Shown: positions 15,163 through 24,113 of the stretch, piece after piece
How the letters are laid out: each line of letters begins with the position of its first letter
Position numbering within the stretch: the first letter of the stretch is position 1
Assembly: GCA_964499285.1 (NCBI GenBank)
Contig: CAZCLA010000036.1
Coordinates: 1-30,333, forward strand
Direction of reading: 5' to 3'
DNA length: 30,333 bases
Source of the DNA: JAGFIY01 sp964499285
Lineage (GTDB): Bacteria; Bacteroidota; Ignavibacteria; Ignavibacteriales; Melioribacteraceae
The notes under the pieces: generated by a model
The model's database searches: none
What the model saw: only the letters and a program-made list of their open reading frames with translations
Told to the model about the DNA's origin: nothing
Position numbers and translations under genes: made by a program

Positions 15163-16593
15163 TTAACCTCTCCCAAAATAAAATACAAACCAAACTATCA
15201 CGAATACAGGTATCAGAATAGGGATTGAATATTTAACAAGATAAGCAAAGAAACTCGGCATTTTAATACCGGCTCGTTCGCAAATTGATTTAACCATAAA
15301 ATTAGGACCGTTTCCAATATACGTCATTGCACCGAAAAAAACAGCAGCAACCGAAATTGCTTGAAGATAGAGAGCATGGTTACTCATAAATTCCGCGACT
15401 TCCAATTTATCGTTCACGTTCAATCCGAACTTACCCATCGAGGCACTAAGAAAATTTAAGTAAGTGGGCGCGTTATCTAAAAATCCGGAAAGCAATCCCG
15501 TTGACCAATAAAAAATTCCCGAATTTAATTGTTCACCTAAAACGTTTGCTTCGTGGGCAATTAATTGAAGTGCAGGAATCATCGTCGCAAAAATTCCAAT
15601 AAACAAATACGCAACTTCCCTTATTGGTTCAACATCAAATTCGTTTTTCTTCAAAATTTCCTTATCAGAGGTTTTGAAAGAAATGATTACCACCGAGAAC
15701 ATTATTATTTCTCTTATTCCGAATGGAAGAGGTGAAAGCGACGGGATCCAGTTCATAACGCCCGGGTCGATAAAGATGGAAATCAAAATTATCAGAAGAA
15801 ACAATAAATTTTTACTTCCCTTAAATTCGATTTTGCCGCTGTATTCCTGCAGATGCTCTTCTCCATCTTTATTTGCACTGTCTCTAATATAAAAGATTGC
15901 AAGAATTACCAATACTGTCGGAAGCCAGATATACCAAACATTAGAGATAAACCAGAAAAATTCTACGCCTCTTAGAAATCCAAGAAACAGAGGTGGATCG
16001 CCTATTGGTGTCAATGCGCCGCCGATATTGCTAACAAGGAAGATGAAAAATATTATGTGGTAAGGTTTAATTCGATTTTTATTGATCTTGATGAACGGTC
16101 TTATCAATAACATTGATGCGCCTGTTGTTCCTATGATATTCGCAATTATTGAACCGAAAAATAACAACAAAACATTGAGCATCGGCGTTGATTTTCTATC
16201 GACATTAATAAAAATTCCTCCGGCTGCAAAAAAGAGTGACGACAATAGCGCAATGAACGAAAGATATTCTGCAAGAGTATGCAATAAACTGTGCGTATCA
16301 TTAAGAACCGACAAATAATAAACAGTAGTTATTAAACCAAGAAATATCGATACCTTGGGATAGTTATGCTCCCAAAAGTGATGATAGAATAAAGGTCCGG
16401 TTGCAATCATTAATAACAAAACCACAAAAGGAATGATCATATAAGGAGAAGGTAATGAATGTTCACCCGCAATTTCTGCTTCGGGTGAAACAGGAAGTAC
16501 TGCCGCCGCATTAACATCAATTGGTTCGGCAACGACATTAAACACTGAACCGGCGATCAATAAAAATATAATCAGAACAAAAATGCGTTTCAT
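15163..16593 (-). CDS. Sodium:proton antiporter, NhaD / CitMHS_2-like
   Basis: A 476-residue inner-membrane transporter of the ion transporter superfamily. An N-terminal signal-like helix (1-22) is followed by a periplasmic-type segment and about 11-12 membrane helices. The motifs 'NIIGTTGASMLLIRP' and 'SNIGGALTPIGDPPLFLGF', and a second-half 'DNAPTYLNFL' and 'AMTYIGNGPNFMVKSICE', form the inverted-repeat hairpin pattern of NhaD-type Na+/H+ antiporters and the CitMHS_2 family common in Bacteroidetes/Chlorobi. Sodium or proton exchange is the best guess; a dicarboxylate role is the alternative. The ATG follows AGGAAAAAT. It is the first gene of a run with the small unknown protein and the NAD(P)HX repair enzyme, and follows asnS by 25 bases. 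Confidence 0.88.
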   Translation of the reverse strand: MKRIFVLIIFLLIAGSVFNVVAEPIDVNAAAVLPVSPEAEIAGEHSLPSPYMIIPFVVLLLMIATGPLFYHHFWEHNYPKVSIFLGLITTVYYLSVLNDTHSLLHTLAEYLSFIALLSSLFFAAGGIFINVDRKSTPMLNVLLLFFGSIIANIIGTTGASMLLIRPFIKINKNRIKPYHIIFFIFLVSNIGGALTPIGDPPLFLGFLRGVEFFWFISNVWYIWLPTVLVILAIFYIRDSANKDGEEHLQEYSGKIEFKGSKNLLFLLIILISIFIDPGVMNWIPSLSPLPFGIREIIMFSVVIISFKTSDKEILKKNEFDVEPIREVAYLFIGIFATMIPALQLIAHEANVLGEQLNSGIFYWSTGLLSGFLDNAPTYLNFLSASMGKFGLNVNDKLEVAEFMSNHALYLQAISVAAVFFGAMTYIGNGPNFMVKSICERAGIKMPSFFAYLVKYSIPILIPVFVIVWFVFYFGRG

Positions 16594-16618
16594 ATTTTTC
16601 CTAAAATGCTGTATATGT

Positions 16619-17908
16619 TTATGGTGTATTTCTATAGATCATTCGCGGGAACGGAATAGCCTCGCGAAGATGTTCTAGTCCGCAAATCCAACTGACTGTC
16701 CTTTCCAATCCCAATCCAAATCCCGAATGAGGTACTGATCCGTATCTTCTGAGATCAAGGTACCATTCAAAAAATTCTTGAGGCAGATTGTGTTCTTTTA
16801 TTCTTCCGATCAAAAGATCGAGATTATCTTCTCTCTGACTGCCGCCAACTATCTCACCATAGCCTTCGGGTGCTAAAACATCAACAGCAAGTGCAAGTTT
16901 TGGATTTTCCGGATCGCGTTTCATATAAAACGCCTTAACTTCAGCCGGATATCTGTGAACCATAACCGGACGGTCAAATTCCTCTGAAATTATTGTTTCA
17001 TCGGCTCCACCGAAATCATTTCCCCATTCAAATTCATATCCTTTACGTTTAAGTATTTCTACTGCTTCGCTGTAAGAAACACGGGGGAAAGGTCGTTTAA
17101 CTCTTTGTAGTGACGAAGTATCACGCTCTAGAATCTCAAGTTCTTCGGCACAATCATTTATTGTTGTCTGAACAACATATTCAAGAAATTCTTCTGCAAG
17201 ATCCATATTATCATCAAGATCATTGAATGCGACCTCAGGTTCAACCATCCAAAATTCTGTTAAGTGCCTTCTTGTCTTTGATTTTTCAGCTCTGAAGGTC
17301 GGACCGAAAGTATAAACACGCCCAAGCGCCATGGCTCCGGCTTCAGCATATAATTGACCAGATTGAGTGAGGTAAGCTGGACCAAGATCGAAATATTCTG
17401 TTTCGAAGAGTGTAGAAGTTCCCTCGCAAGCATTTGGAGTGATTATGGGTGGATCGAATAAAGTAAACTCACGTGAATCAAAAAAATCACGAATTGCCTT
17501 AATAACTCTGTGTCTTACTTTCAAGATTGCAGTCTGTCTCTTCGAACGAAGCCATAAATGACGGTGATCCATTAAAAATTCAATACCGTGTTCCTTTGGA
17601 GTTATCGGATAATCAATTGATTCCCCTAATAACTTAACATCCGTGCAGTCAAGCTCGTAACCTCCAACTGCTCTTGGTTCTTCTTTTACTTTTCCTGTCA
17701 CTTCTACTGAAGCTTCTTGACCCAAATTTCCGCTAAGTTCAAAAACTTCTTCGTTTACATTTCCTTTAAAAACCACGCACTGCAGCATTCCGGTCCCATC
17801 GCGAAGGATCAAAAACTTCACTTTTCCACTGCTTCTTTTATTGTAAAGCCAGCCTTTGATGGTGACTTCCTTACCTACAAACTCGTTTAGATGTTTAATT
17901 AATACCAT
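16619..17908 (-). CDS. asnS: Asparagine--tRNA ligase
   Basis: A 429-residue class IIb aminoacyl-tRNA synthetase that charges tRNA-Asn. The N-terminal OB-fold anticodon-binding domain (about 1-95) shows 'GWLYNKRSSGKVKFLILRDGTG'. The catalytic domain has class II motif 2 'GPTFRAEKSKTRRHLTEFW' (202-220, Arg206) and motif 3 'GFGLGLER' (396-403). The ending 'EHLREAIPFPR' and the sequence 'GGSQREDNLDLL' match bacterial/thermophile AsnRS. The length is slightly below E. coli (466) but normal for this type. An archaeal-type AspRS is the main alternative, which I judge unlikely because of the motif 3 context. A candidate promoter lies 31-62 bases upstream. AGTAGG before the ATG serves as ribosome site. 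Confidence 0.94.
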   Translation of the reverse strand: MVLIKHLNEFVGKEVTIKGWLYNKRSSGKVKFLILRDGTGMLQCVVFKGNVNEEVFELSGNLGQEASVEVTGKVKEEPRAVGGYELDCTDVKLLGESIDYPITPKEHGIEFLMDHRHLWLRSKRQTAILKVRHRVIKAIRDFFDSREFTLFDPPIITPNACEGTSTLFETEYFDLGPAYLTQSGQLYAEAGAMALGRVYTFGPTFRAEKSKTRRHLTEFWMVEPEVAFNDLDDNMDLAEEFLEYVVQTTINDCAEELEILERDTSSLQRVKRPFPRVSYSEAVEILKRKGYEFEWGNDFGGADETIISEEFDRPVMVHRYPAEVKAFYMKRDPENPKLALAVDVLAPEGYGEIVGGSQREDNLDLLIGRIKEHNLPQEFFEWYLDLRRYGSVPHSGFGLGLERTVSWICGLEHLREAIPFPRMIYRNTP

Positions 17909-17938
17909 ACGCCTACTTTTTTATTTTTTTCGAAGTTT

Positions 17939-17970
17939 TAAATATAAAGAGGGGTGCTCCTAAAATCAAA
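17939..17970 (-). promoter_or_regulatory. Candidate promoter of asnS (Bacteroidetes-type)
   Basis: On the minus strand TTTG (17967-17970) is separated by 20 bases from TATATTTA (17939-17946), matching the -33/-7 pattern TTTG-N19-21-TAnnTTTG except for the last base. It is the best such match in the intergenic regions I read, and sits in the 74-base gap between ppx/gppA and asnS. It would put the start about 25 bases before the asnS ATG. Confidence 0.45.
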
Positions 17971-17982
17971 AACGATTATTTA

Positions 17983-19542
17983 TCATTTATTTACAGACAG
18001 TTTCACTTTTGTATTAAATATTTCTTCAAACAATGATTTTCTTCTGTTGAAGCTCCATGATTCAATTTCCGGAAGGACTTTTAAACCAGTAAGAAGTATA
18101 TCCAATCTTTGATCATAAACTTTTAATTCGATATTGTTCACAATCCCTTGATGCGTTCTATCCAAAGAATCTGCAAGTCTAAGTATTGCCGACAATTTAT
18201 TTACGATAGTTTTTGAAAGCTGATCTAATTCCTCATATTGCGGATGTCTGCTTTTCGGATGACTTTTTCTATGATATCTAGCAATGTTAGCAATTATCTG
18301 AATTTCGTTTTCATTAAATCCGAGCAATTCACTGTTTTGAATAATATACTGCGAATGCCGATGATGTTTTGAATGTGCAATATGATATCCGATATCGTGA
18401 AGCAGGGCGGCAGACTCTAAATATTCTCTGCAATTTTCATCCAGATTGTGAAAAAATTTAAGCTGATCAAAAATTTTTACTGCTAGTTTGCTTACATGCT
18501 TGCAATGCTTTTGATCGTATCTGCAATTTGCTGCGAGGGAAAGAATAGATTCTTTTCTTACGTTTTTCACTTTTGAATCGATAAGTTTAGGATTCAGCTT
18601 TTGAATTGAATCGATTACAATTCCCTCTCGCAAAGCAAATCCCGAAATAACCAATGATTGAAGTTCTAGCATCTCGAAGATGCTGCTCAAGAGAATTACG
18701 CCAGCCGGAATAATATCTGCACGTTTACTATCAAGTCCAGATAAACTTTTCCGTTCCTCCGCAGTCTTATAATTCAACACATTATTCTTGATGCGCTTTA
18801 ACTGATCTATTGAAAATTCAAAATTATTTAAAATGGTCGGCGTGGTTTTAACTTCGCCTTTTTGTGCAGCGATCATATTTCCGCAAGCCATAATAGTACC
18901 CGAGGTTCCTACAATACTATCGAATTCAAATTTATGTAAATCACGGAATACGGGGTACACCATTCCTTCGACATAATTTTGAGCATCAGTAATTGCGGAT
19001 TTGGTAAGCCTACCTTCCGGGAAGAATTTATTTGTTAATCTGACAGCACCAATTTTCAAACTGTTTGAGTAAAGAACCACTCCCTCTTTTGCCACTAAAA
19101 ATTCGGTGCTGCCGCCACCGATATCGATAAGCAATATTGTTTTAGCATAAATAGGAAGCGCCCTTAATGCACCAAGATAGATTAATCTTGCTTCTTCGTG
19201 ACCGCTTATAATTTCCGTATCAATTCCGGTCTCTTCTTTAATCTTTTTTAGGAAATCATTTTTGTTGGATGCTTCTCGCACGGCGCTTGTCGCAACGGCT
19301 CTAATTTTTGCAGTGTGAGATTCGGCGATTCCTTTGAAAGTCTTTAATGCATTAATCCCCCTTTTAATTGCAGAGTCGGTAAGATGCTTAATATCATTTT
19401 CGCTGCCTTCACCTAATCTAACAACTTCCTTAACTTGATCTATTGTTTCAAAACTACCATCTTTGTCAATTTTAACGACCACAAGGTGAATTGAGTTTGT
19501 TCCAATATCGATTGCAGCAAAGTTCTGCTCAATATTTTTCAA
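17983..19542 (-). CDS. Exopolyphosphatase / guanosine pentaphosphate phosphohydrolase (Ppx/GppA) with HD domain
   Basis: A 519-residue protein of the actin-like ATPase superfamily that removes phosphate from polyphosphate and/or converts pppGpp to ppGpp. The phosphate-1 motif 'DIGTNS' (12-17), 'ATSAVREASN' and the phosphate-2 motif 'DIGGGSTEF' (about 141-149) are clear. 'GTSGTI' near 215 follows. The C-terminal part (about 330-519) is an HD domain with 'ALLHDIGYHI' and 'ARYHRK', as in full-length Ppx/GppA. Which of the two activities predominates cannot be decided from sequence. Start is TTG with GGGGAG 7 bases upstream; it lies 1 base after the stop of the GT9 gene, so it is likely coupled and the last gene of the pgeF-to-ppx run. 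Confidence 0.93.
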   Translation of the reverse strand: MKNIEQNFAAIDIGTNSIHLVVVKIDKDGSFETIDQVKEVVRLGEGSENDIKHLTDSAIKRGINALKTFKGIAESHTAKIRAVATSAVREASNKNDFLKKIKEETGIDTEIISGHEEARLIYLGALRALPIYAKTILLIDIGGGSTEFLVAKEGVVLYSNSLKIGAVRLTNKFFPEGRLTKSAITDAQNYVEGMVYPVFRDLHKFEFDSIVGTSGTIMACGNMIAAQKGEVKTTPTILNNFEFSIDQLKRIKNNVLNYKTAEERKSLSGLDSKRADIIPAGVILLSSIFEMLELQSLVISGFALREGIVIDSIQKLNPKLIDSKVKNVRKESILSLAANCRYDQKHCKHVSKLAVKIFDQLKFFHNLDENCREYLESAALLHDIGYHIAHSKHHRHSQYIIQNSELLGFNENEIQIIANIARYHRKSHPKSRHPQYEELDQLSKTIVNKLSAILRLADSLDRTHQGIVNNIELKVYDQRLDILLTGLKVLPEIESWSFNRRKSLFEEIFNTKVKLSVNK

Positions 19543-19543
19543 T

Positions 19544-20617
19544 TTATTTCTCCCCGACTAGTTTTTCTACCATCGAATAGACTTGCTCAACCGAAACGGA
19601 ATCGATGTTGTCACTATTTTTAATAACCAATTTATTATTACCGATAGGTTTCCAATTTTCGGGATTCGTAGGGCCAAAGATTGAGATCTGTTTTACATCA
19701 ACCGCTCCTGCAACATGCATAACTCCCGTATCGTTTGTGATAAACAGATCCATCTGTGAGATCGCCGCTGCAAGTTCAGGGATAGATTTGTTTAAAATAA
19801 TAATAAAAGGAACTTCAAGTCTGCTCGATAAACTTTTAATCAACTTAGCATCAGCACTGCTTCCGGTGAAATAAAATATTGCATCATAATTATTTGATAT
19901 TTGCTGTATAAATCTCTCCCAATTAGCAAGATTCCATCTGTTTGGAATTTTTCCCGCACCGATGTGGCATCCGATTTTTATTTTATTTGATGATATATAT
20001 TCTGACACCTTACGAATATCGTCATCATCAAAATCTATTTGAGATCTTAGATTGTTAGTTGAAATTCCAATCGGTCGACTAATATCCATACCGAAATCAG
20101 CTACATGTCTATCCGGACTTGAAGTCCAATTCATTTCAATTTTTTTATTGAAGACAAAATCAAACTCGTTAGGTCTTCCATCGAGCGAAGAGGGACCTAT
20201 CTTATATTTGCCTTTCGCTAAACCGGCAATTATGCAGCTTGATTTTGAGATCGAAACTGTGACAGGAACGATAACAAGATCATAATTATCTCTTAAAATT
20301 GTTTTAAATGATTGGAGATAGTTTAGTGATATTAATTTCGCTTTATTGTAGGTAAAACTTCTATCAATAAGTTTGCTTTTCTCGACAGCATAATAATTTT
20401 CCGGACTTAGAATAACTGTCAACTCGGCAAACGGATATTTTTCCTTAATTGCTCTGAACAAAGGAACACTTGCAAGCAAATCCCCAAACTGATTATGCTG
20501 TCTGACAACAAGAATTTTTCTTAACTCTCGGGGCAGTTCCGAATTTTTATCCTTCGGTTTAAGAAGAGGTTTTAAAAGTGATGCTACAATTTGATTCTTT
20601 AATTTTCCGCGGGACAT
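19544..20617 (-). CDS. Glycosyltransferase family 9 (ADP-heptose:LPS heptosyltransferase-like)
   Basis: A 357-residue GT-B glycosyltransferase likely acting in lipopolysaccharide core synthesis at the cytoplasmic face of the inner membrane. 'RKILVVRQHNQFGDLLASVPLFRAIKEKYP' (33-62) is the family's N-terminal signature, and 'FITNDTGVMHVAGA' (292-305, with Asp296, His301) with 'SIFGPTNPENWKP' form the ADP-heptose binding end. The internal stretch between 110 and 200 varies, as usual. WaaC/WaaF-like activity is the best guess, but the donor sugar cannot be proven. The gene directly follows the 73-residue membrane protein, with adjacent stop and start, and directly precedes ppx/gppA. Confidence 0.9.
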   Translation of the reverse strand: MSRGKLKNQIVASLLKPLLKPKDKNSELPRELRKILVVRQHNQFGDLLASVPLFRAIKEKYPFAELTVILSPENYYAVEKSKLIDRSFTYNKAKLISLNYLQSFKTILRDNYDLVIVPVTVSISKSSCIIAGLAKGKYKIGPSSLDGRPNEFDFVFNKKIEMNWTSSPDRHVADFGMDISRPIGISTNNLRSQIDFDDDDIRKVSEYISSNKIKIGCHIGAGKIPNRWNLANWERFIQQISNNYDAIFYFTGSSADAKLIKSLSSRLEVPFIIILNKSIPELAAAISQMDLFITNDTGVMHVAGAVDVKQISIFGPTNPENWKPIGNNKLVIKNSDNIDSVSVEQVYSMVEKLVGEK

Positions 20618-20839
20618 TTAATCTTTTGAGCCAGACTCGTTTGACTCTTTTGATTCTTTTATTTCTTCGAAATCTGCTTCTATAATATCCTTCTTATCTA
20701 TAGATGATTTCTGTTTTTCTGTACTTTGAAAATTACTAGCACGTTTCGAATTGGAACTTGTGATAATTTTATAAACATATCTTACCAACCGTAGGATCAG
20801 AAATGCAATTATCGAATAAAGAATAAATCTAAAAAACAT
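20618..20839 (-). CDS. Small membrane protein with acidic tail, unknown function
   Basis: A 73-residue protein with one hydrophobic N-terminal helix (about 3-26) and a charged, Ser/Glu/Lys-rich tail, including 'IIEADFEEIKE' near residue 53. This resembles small DUF4834-like proteins often found in Bacteroidetes/Chlorobi, where the tail ends in a 'DxEYxxYEEI'-like motif, but the match is by eye and short. It is probably anchored in the inner membrane with the tail in the cytoplasm. A strong GAGGAG precedes the ATG by 5 bases, supporting the gene. It is flanked without gap by GT9 and by the deoxynucleoside kinase. Confidence 0.75.
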   Translation of the reverse strand: MFFRFILYSIIAFLILRLVRYVYKIITSSNSKRASNFQSTEKQKSSIDKKDIIEADFEEIKESKESNESGSKD

Positions 20840-20847
20840 AATACTCC

Positions 20848-21486
20848 TCAGGATTCCGGATTAAAATACTCGATGAATCCTCTATCTTCCCTAAATATCT
20901 GTCTAAATAATTCGTCAAAATCTCTCTGTTTTTTCACAAAATCAATTTCTGTTGTGTTTACAATAAGCAGCGGTGTATTATTATACTTAAAGAAAAAATT
21001 ATTGTAAGCTTCACTCAATTCGCTGATGTAACTTCTAGTAATACTTCTTTCAATTTTTCTACTGCGTTTCTTGATATTGAACATCAGCCTGTCCACACTC
21101 GATTGAAGAAATACGACCAAATCCGGTTTGCGCAGATCGCGTTCAAGGAGAGGAAACATAGCTTCATAAAGTTTCAGCTCGTCTCCTTCAAGATTTAGAT
21201 AAGCAAAAATTTTATCCTTCTCAAATATGTAATCGGAAACTATGAACTTTGAGAACAAATCTCCTTGGTTCAATCTTTTTTGCTGTTCATATCGATTGAT
21301 TAGGAAGAACATTTGGGTTTGAAAAGCAAATCTCTTACGGTCTTCGTAAAAACTTTCGAGGAAAGGATTTTTTTCGAATTCTTCAACAATAAAATTTGCA
21401 TCAAGTCTTTCAGCAATTTTTTTTGCAAGAGAGGTTTTACCGGCGCCAATAACTCCTTCTATAGCTATGTAATTTATTTCAGGCAA
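20848..21486 (-). CDS. Deoxynucleoside kinase family (dAdo/dGuo kinase-like)
   Basis: A 212-residue cytoplasmic kinase that phosphorylates deoxynucleosides for salvage. The P-loop 'GVIGAGKT' is at 10-17, the 'EEFEKNPFLESFYEDRKRFAFQTQMFFL' substrate region follows, then the DRS-like 'SDYIFEKDKIFA' and a basic lid 'RSRKIERSI'. The size fits bacterial dAK/dGK enzymes. The start must be TTG at 21486 (or an ATT just upstream), because there is no ATG or GTG before the P-loop and an in-frame stop lies two codons upstream. The TTG lies inside the end of folK, giving an 8-base overlap. Base preference (adenine, guanine, or both) is unknown. Confidence 0.9.
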   Translation of the reverse strand: MPEINYIAIEGVIGAGKTSLAKKIAERLDANFIVEEFEKNPFLESFYEDRKRFAFQTQMFFLINRYEQQKRLNQGDLFSKFIVSDYIFEKDKIFAYLNLEGDELKLYEAMFPLLERDLRKPDLVVFLQSSVDRLMFNIKKRSRKIERSITRSYISELSEAYNNFFFKYNNTPLLIVNTTEIDFVKKQRDFDELFRQIFREDRGFIEYFNPES

Positions 21487-21994
21487 AATTTACCGACTCA
21501 CTTTTTGAAAAATTATACTCAAATTTACGAATAATATACGAATCGATTTGATGTAAATAATCCGAATATTTTTTCCCATTTTCGGGGTTTAACAAATCGG
21601 GTTCGATTTCCAAAAGCGGAACTAAAACAAAATCACGCAAAACTACTTCGGGGTGTGGCACAATAAGTAGATCACTTTTAATAATTTTATTCTCAATAAA
21701 TAATAGGTCCAAATCTATTTTTCGTGGTCCCCACTTTTTGTTACGGATTCTCCCAAGATTCAACTCGGTCTTAAGACAAGTCTCTAATATAGAATTTGCA
21801 TCTAAATTATCAACACCGTACTTCACAACCATATTGTAAAAATTGCTCTGTTCTTTTATGCCGTATGGTTTCGTTTCATAAACCGATGAATGAGAAACAA
21901 CTGAAAAATGTTTAGCCAATTCATCGTAAGCTTTTTGAAAATTATATAAGCGTTCTCCTATATTTGATCCAAATCCTACATAAAAAAATATCAT
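21479..21994 (-). CDS. folK: 2-amino-4-hydroxy-6-hydroxymethyldihydropteridine diphosphokinase
   Basis: A 171-residue HPPK that transfers pyrophosphate from ATP to 6-hydroxymethyl-dihydropterin in folate synthesis. Motifs are 'GFGSNIGERL' (7-16), 'SSVYETKPYG' and the strong C-terminal active-site pattern 'GPRKIDLDLLF', containing the catalytic Asp pair. 'PHPEVVLRDFVLVPLLEI' is also typical. The length is close to E. coli FolK (159). Its ATGA overlaps the stop of folB, and its end overlaps the kinase gene, so translation is coupled on both sides. FolP is not in the window. Confidence 0.96.
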   Translation of the reverse strand: MIFFYVGFGSNIGERLYNFQKAYDELAKHFSVVSHSSVYETKPYGIKEQSNFYNMVVKYGVDNLDANSILETCLKTELNLGRIRNKKWGPRKIDLDLLFIENKIIKSDLLIVPHPEVVLRDFVLVPLLEIEPDLLNPENGKKYSDYLHQIDSYIIRKFEYNFSKSESVNFA

Positions 21995-22353
21995 CTTTGC
22001 TTCTCAACTTCAGCTTCAACGTAATCAATTAATCCGCCTACGGGAACGCTGTTTTTTCTTACGCGGACATTTATCTTTTCAATCAATTGAAACTTTGATA
22101 AAAGTTTATCGGCAATAATACTTGCAAGAGTTTCAATTAGATAATACTTTTTCTCGTGAACAAGATTATTTATGAACTTATAAACTTCATCATAATTGAT
22201 GGTTTTGGTTAGATCATCCGATTTGCTTGCCTCACTGAAATCTGTGTAAATTGTCACATCTGCCTCGAACTTGCCTCCAATATGCTGCTCTTCTTTAAGT
22301 GCACCGTGATAAGCATAGAAAACAGCATTTTTGATTCTAATTATATTTTTCAT
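21991..22353 (-). CDS. folB: Dihydroneopterin aldolase
   Basis: A 120-residue enzyme that converts 7,8-dihydroneopterin to 6-hydroxymethyl-dihydropterin and glycolaldehyde, the step before FolK. Family features are 'FYAYHGALKEEQ' (12-23), 'INYDEVY', the catalytic Glu in 'LIETLA' and the Lys in 'RVRKNSVPVGG' near the C terminus. The length is typical (about 120). It overlaps eamA upstream and folK downstream by ATGA-type 4-base overlaps, so it sits within one coupled folate-synthesis segment. Confidence 0.95.
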   Translation of the reverse strand: MKNIIRIKNAVFYAYHGALKEEQHIGGKFEADVTIYTDFSEASKSDDLTKTINYDEVYKFINNLVHEKKYYLIETLASIIADKLLSKFQLIEKINVRVRKNSVPVGGLIDYVEAEVEKQR

Positions 22354-23264
22354 GCAAATTTTTTCTTCCTGTGAAGATATTTTAATAGACTTCGAAAATT
22401 AGCAAATAATATCCCAATTAACACAAAACTGCTTCCTATTAGATGCTGCTCAGTAAGTCTTTCATTCAACACAATAAATCCTAAAAACACCGCAACAATT
22501 GGAGTGATAAAAGTAGATAAAGACAATATAACGACATCAACTCTCTTGAGCAGCCAGTAAAATGTTGTAAATGTCATCAACGTACCGAAAAACGCGAGAT
22601 AGATGACAGTCCAAGCTGCCGTCCAATTCAATTGTAGGTAGGAAGTATTCTCAAAAGCCAATGCAAAAAGAACCATCGTTATTCCAGCTAGAAGAACCGG
22701 AACAAAGTTCATTGAAAGCGCATTTAAATTTCCGCCATGTTTTTTAAGAACAACCGAAACGCCGCCTTGAATTGTAGCACTTATAAAAACCGCAAGCATT
22801 CCCCAAAAATCGTTTGAAAGATTGAATGAAATCCCTTTCGAAAAAATTATTACGATGCCCGTAAATCCAAGAACAACCCCCAAAAACTTAAATGGTCCTA
22901 TCTTTTCTCCGGGAAGTGCGAATCTTGAAATTATAATAACCATAAAAGGCATAACTGCGAAAAGAACCGAAGTCAAACCGGATTCAATGAATTGTTCAGC
23001 CCAGTAAACCAAACCAAAAGGAATAACAAATGAGAAGTACGCCATAAACAAATAAAGTAGAACAGATTTTTTATCGGTTTGGAGCTTAACCTTCATTATT
23101 CTCATAAAGAAATAAATGAAAATTGAAGCAATCAGAAACCTGATGCCGGCAGAAAAAACGGGAGTTAAGGCAGTCAAACTAATTTTAATAACAAGCCATG
23201 TCGAGCCCCACAGAAGGCAGATCAGCGCATAAGCGCCTCCAATCTTAAGAGCGTTGGAATTCAA
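22350..23264 (-). CDS. EamA/DMT superfamily transporter (RhaT-like)
   Basis: A 304-residue inner-membrane protein with ten predicted helices arranged as two EamA repeats of five, starting with 'ALICLLWGSTWLVIKISL' and ending in a basic cytoplasmic tail. The 'GSTW' and the loop 'VFLGFIVLNERLT' are family hallmarks. DMT proteins export or import small metabolites (amino acids, drugs, nucleotides), but the substrate cannot be named from sequence. The TTG start has GAGGG 4 bases before it and overlaps the pgeF stop, so it is coupled to that gene; its stop overlaps the folB start. Confidence 0.92.
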   Translation of the reverse strand: MNSNALKIGGAYALICLLWGSTWLVIKISLTALTPVFSAGIRFLIASIFIYFFMRIMKVKLQTDKKSVLLYLFMAYFSFVIPFGLVYWAEQFIESGLTSVLFAVMPFMVIIISRFALPGEKIGPFKFLGVVLGFTGIVIIFSKGISFNLSNDFWGMLAVFISATIQGGVSVVLKKHGGNLNALSMNFVPVLLAGITMVLFALAFENTSYLQLNWTAAWTVIYLAFFGTLMTFTTFYWLLKRVDVVILSLSTFITPIVAVFLGFIVLNERLTEQHLIGSSFVLIGILFANFRSLLKYLHRKKKFA

Positions 23265-23995
23265 TTATCCCTCATCGCGATAATTCCCCAGGCTCTCCCC
23301 GAATGTTTTCCCTCTCGCCTAAAAGAGTGAAGATAATTATTATCGTACGAACACAATCCGCTCAATTCTATTTTTCTTTCTTCCATTCCGGACTCAATTA
23401 AAAAATCGATATTAGGTTTGAGTGTATCTAAAAATAGTTTTCGGTCTTTATAAAGTAAATATTTCTCATCGAATAATTCTGCAACTTCTTCTCCGACTTC
23501 ATAATTTTTTTGGCTGATATTCGGACCAAAAAACGCAAACATGTATTCCGGTTTTGAATTAAATTCATCTTTCATTTTTAAGATAGTCTTAAGAAGTATT
23601 TTCTTATTTGTTCCTCTCCAACCTGAATGCACTCCTGCAATAATTCTATTCCTACTATCGTACAAATAAACATTTACACAATCAGCCGAAGAAACAGCTA
23701 AACCTAAATTTGCTTTTGAAGTAATTAATGAATCACTTTCTCCTACATTTCCACCATTTTCGACTATTTTAATAATATCAGAATGAATTTGTTTCTGCAC
23801 AGCTACATTCTCCGGTAATAGACCAACCTCAGAAAAAAAAGCATATCTGTTTTCTTTTACTTTCTCTATCTCATCTCCAACCGAAAAGGACATGTTGAAA
23901 TGAAATGGCGGATTTCTTTCGAGACCGGATTTTGTGCTGAACCCAAAAACAATTTCTGGAAATTTATTAAACAAACTGCTTCGTATAATTTTCAT
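23261..23995 (-). CDS. pgeF: Peptidoglycan editing factor / polyphenol oxidase family (PgeF, YfiH)
   Basis: A 244-residue laccase-domain protein. PgeF homologues remove incorrect amino acids from peptidoglycan precursors in E. coli, and family members also have laccase or purine nucleoside activity. The metal/active-site pattern is visible: the first His in 'KQIHSDI', Cys and the second His in 'SSADCVNVYLYDSRNRIIAGVHSGWRGT', and 'LSGLCSYDNNYLHSFRREG' near the end. The ORF can open eight codons earlier at a TTG (24019), but I prefer the ATG at 23995; neither has a clear Shine-Dalgarno. It is the first gene of the eamA-folB-folK run. A terminator from the preceding operon lies upstream, so a promoter should lie between 23996 and 24070. 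Confidence 0.9.
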   Translation of the reverse strand: MKIIRSSLFNKFPEIVFGFSTKSGLERNPPFHFNMSFSVGDEIEKVKENRYAFFSEVGLLPENVAVQKQIHSDIIKIVENGGNVGESDSLITSKANLGLAVSSADCVNVYLYDSRNRIIAGVHSGWRGTNKKILLKTILKMKDEFNSKPEYMFAFFGPNISQKNYEVGEEVAELFDEKYLLYKDRKLFLDTLKPNIDFLIESGMEERKIELSGLCSYDNNYLHSFRREGKHSGRAWGIIAMRDN

Positions 23996-24070
23996 AGCAT
24001 CGATTTGTTCAAAAAACAATTGCTAAATATAGAAAGATAAAATTTCTTATTCGTAAGATTTATTTAAAAT

Positions 24071-24093
24071 AAAAAACCCCCGAAATACGGGGG
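24071..24093 (-). terminator. Rho-independent terminator after the PLP-enzyme gene
   Basis: On the minus strand CCCCCG and CGGGGG form a 6-bp GC stem with a 5-base loop, followed by at least six T. It lies about 20 bases after the stop of the trans-sulfuration gene and closes the M1-like-to-megL operon. Confidence 0.9.
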
Positions 24094-24113
24094 CAATTTT
24101 TGAAAGATTTAAT

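Noticed and set aside
15161..15193. Earlier start (15193) for the small unknown gene, inside the antiporter gene
   Set aside because: The ATG at 15160 has GGGAGAGG and follows the antiporter stop, whereas the earlier start would add residues with no support.
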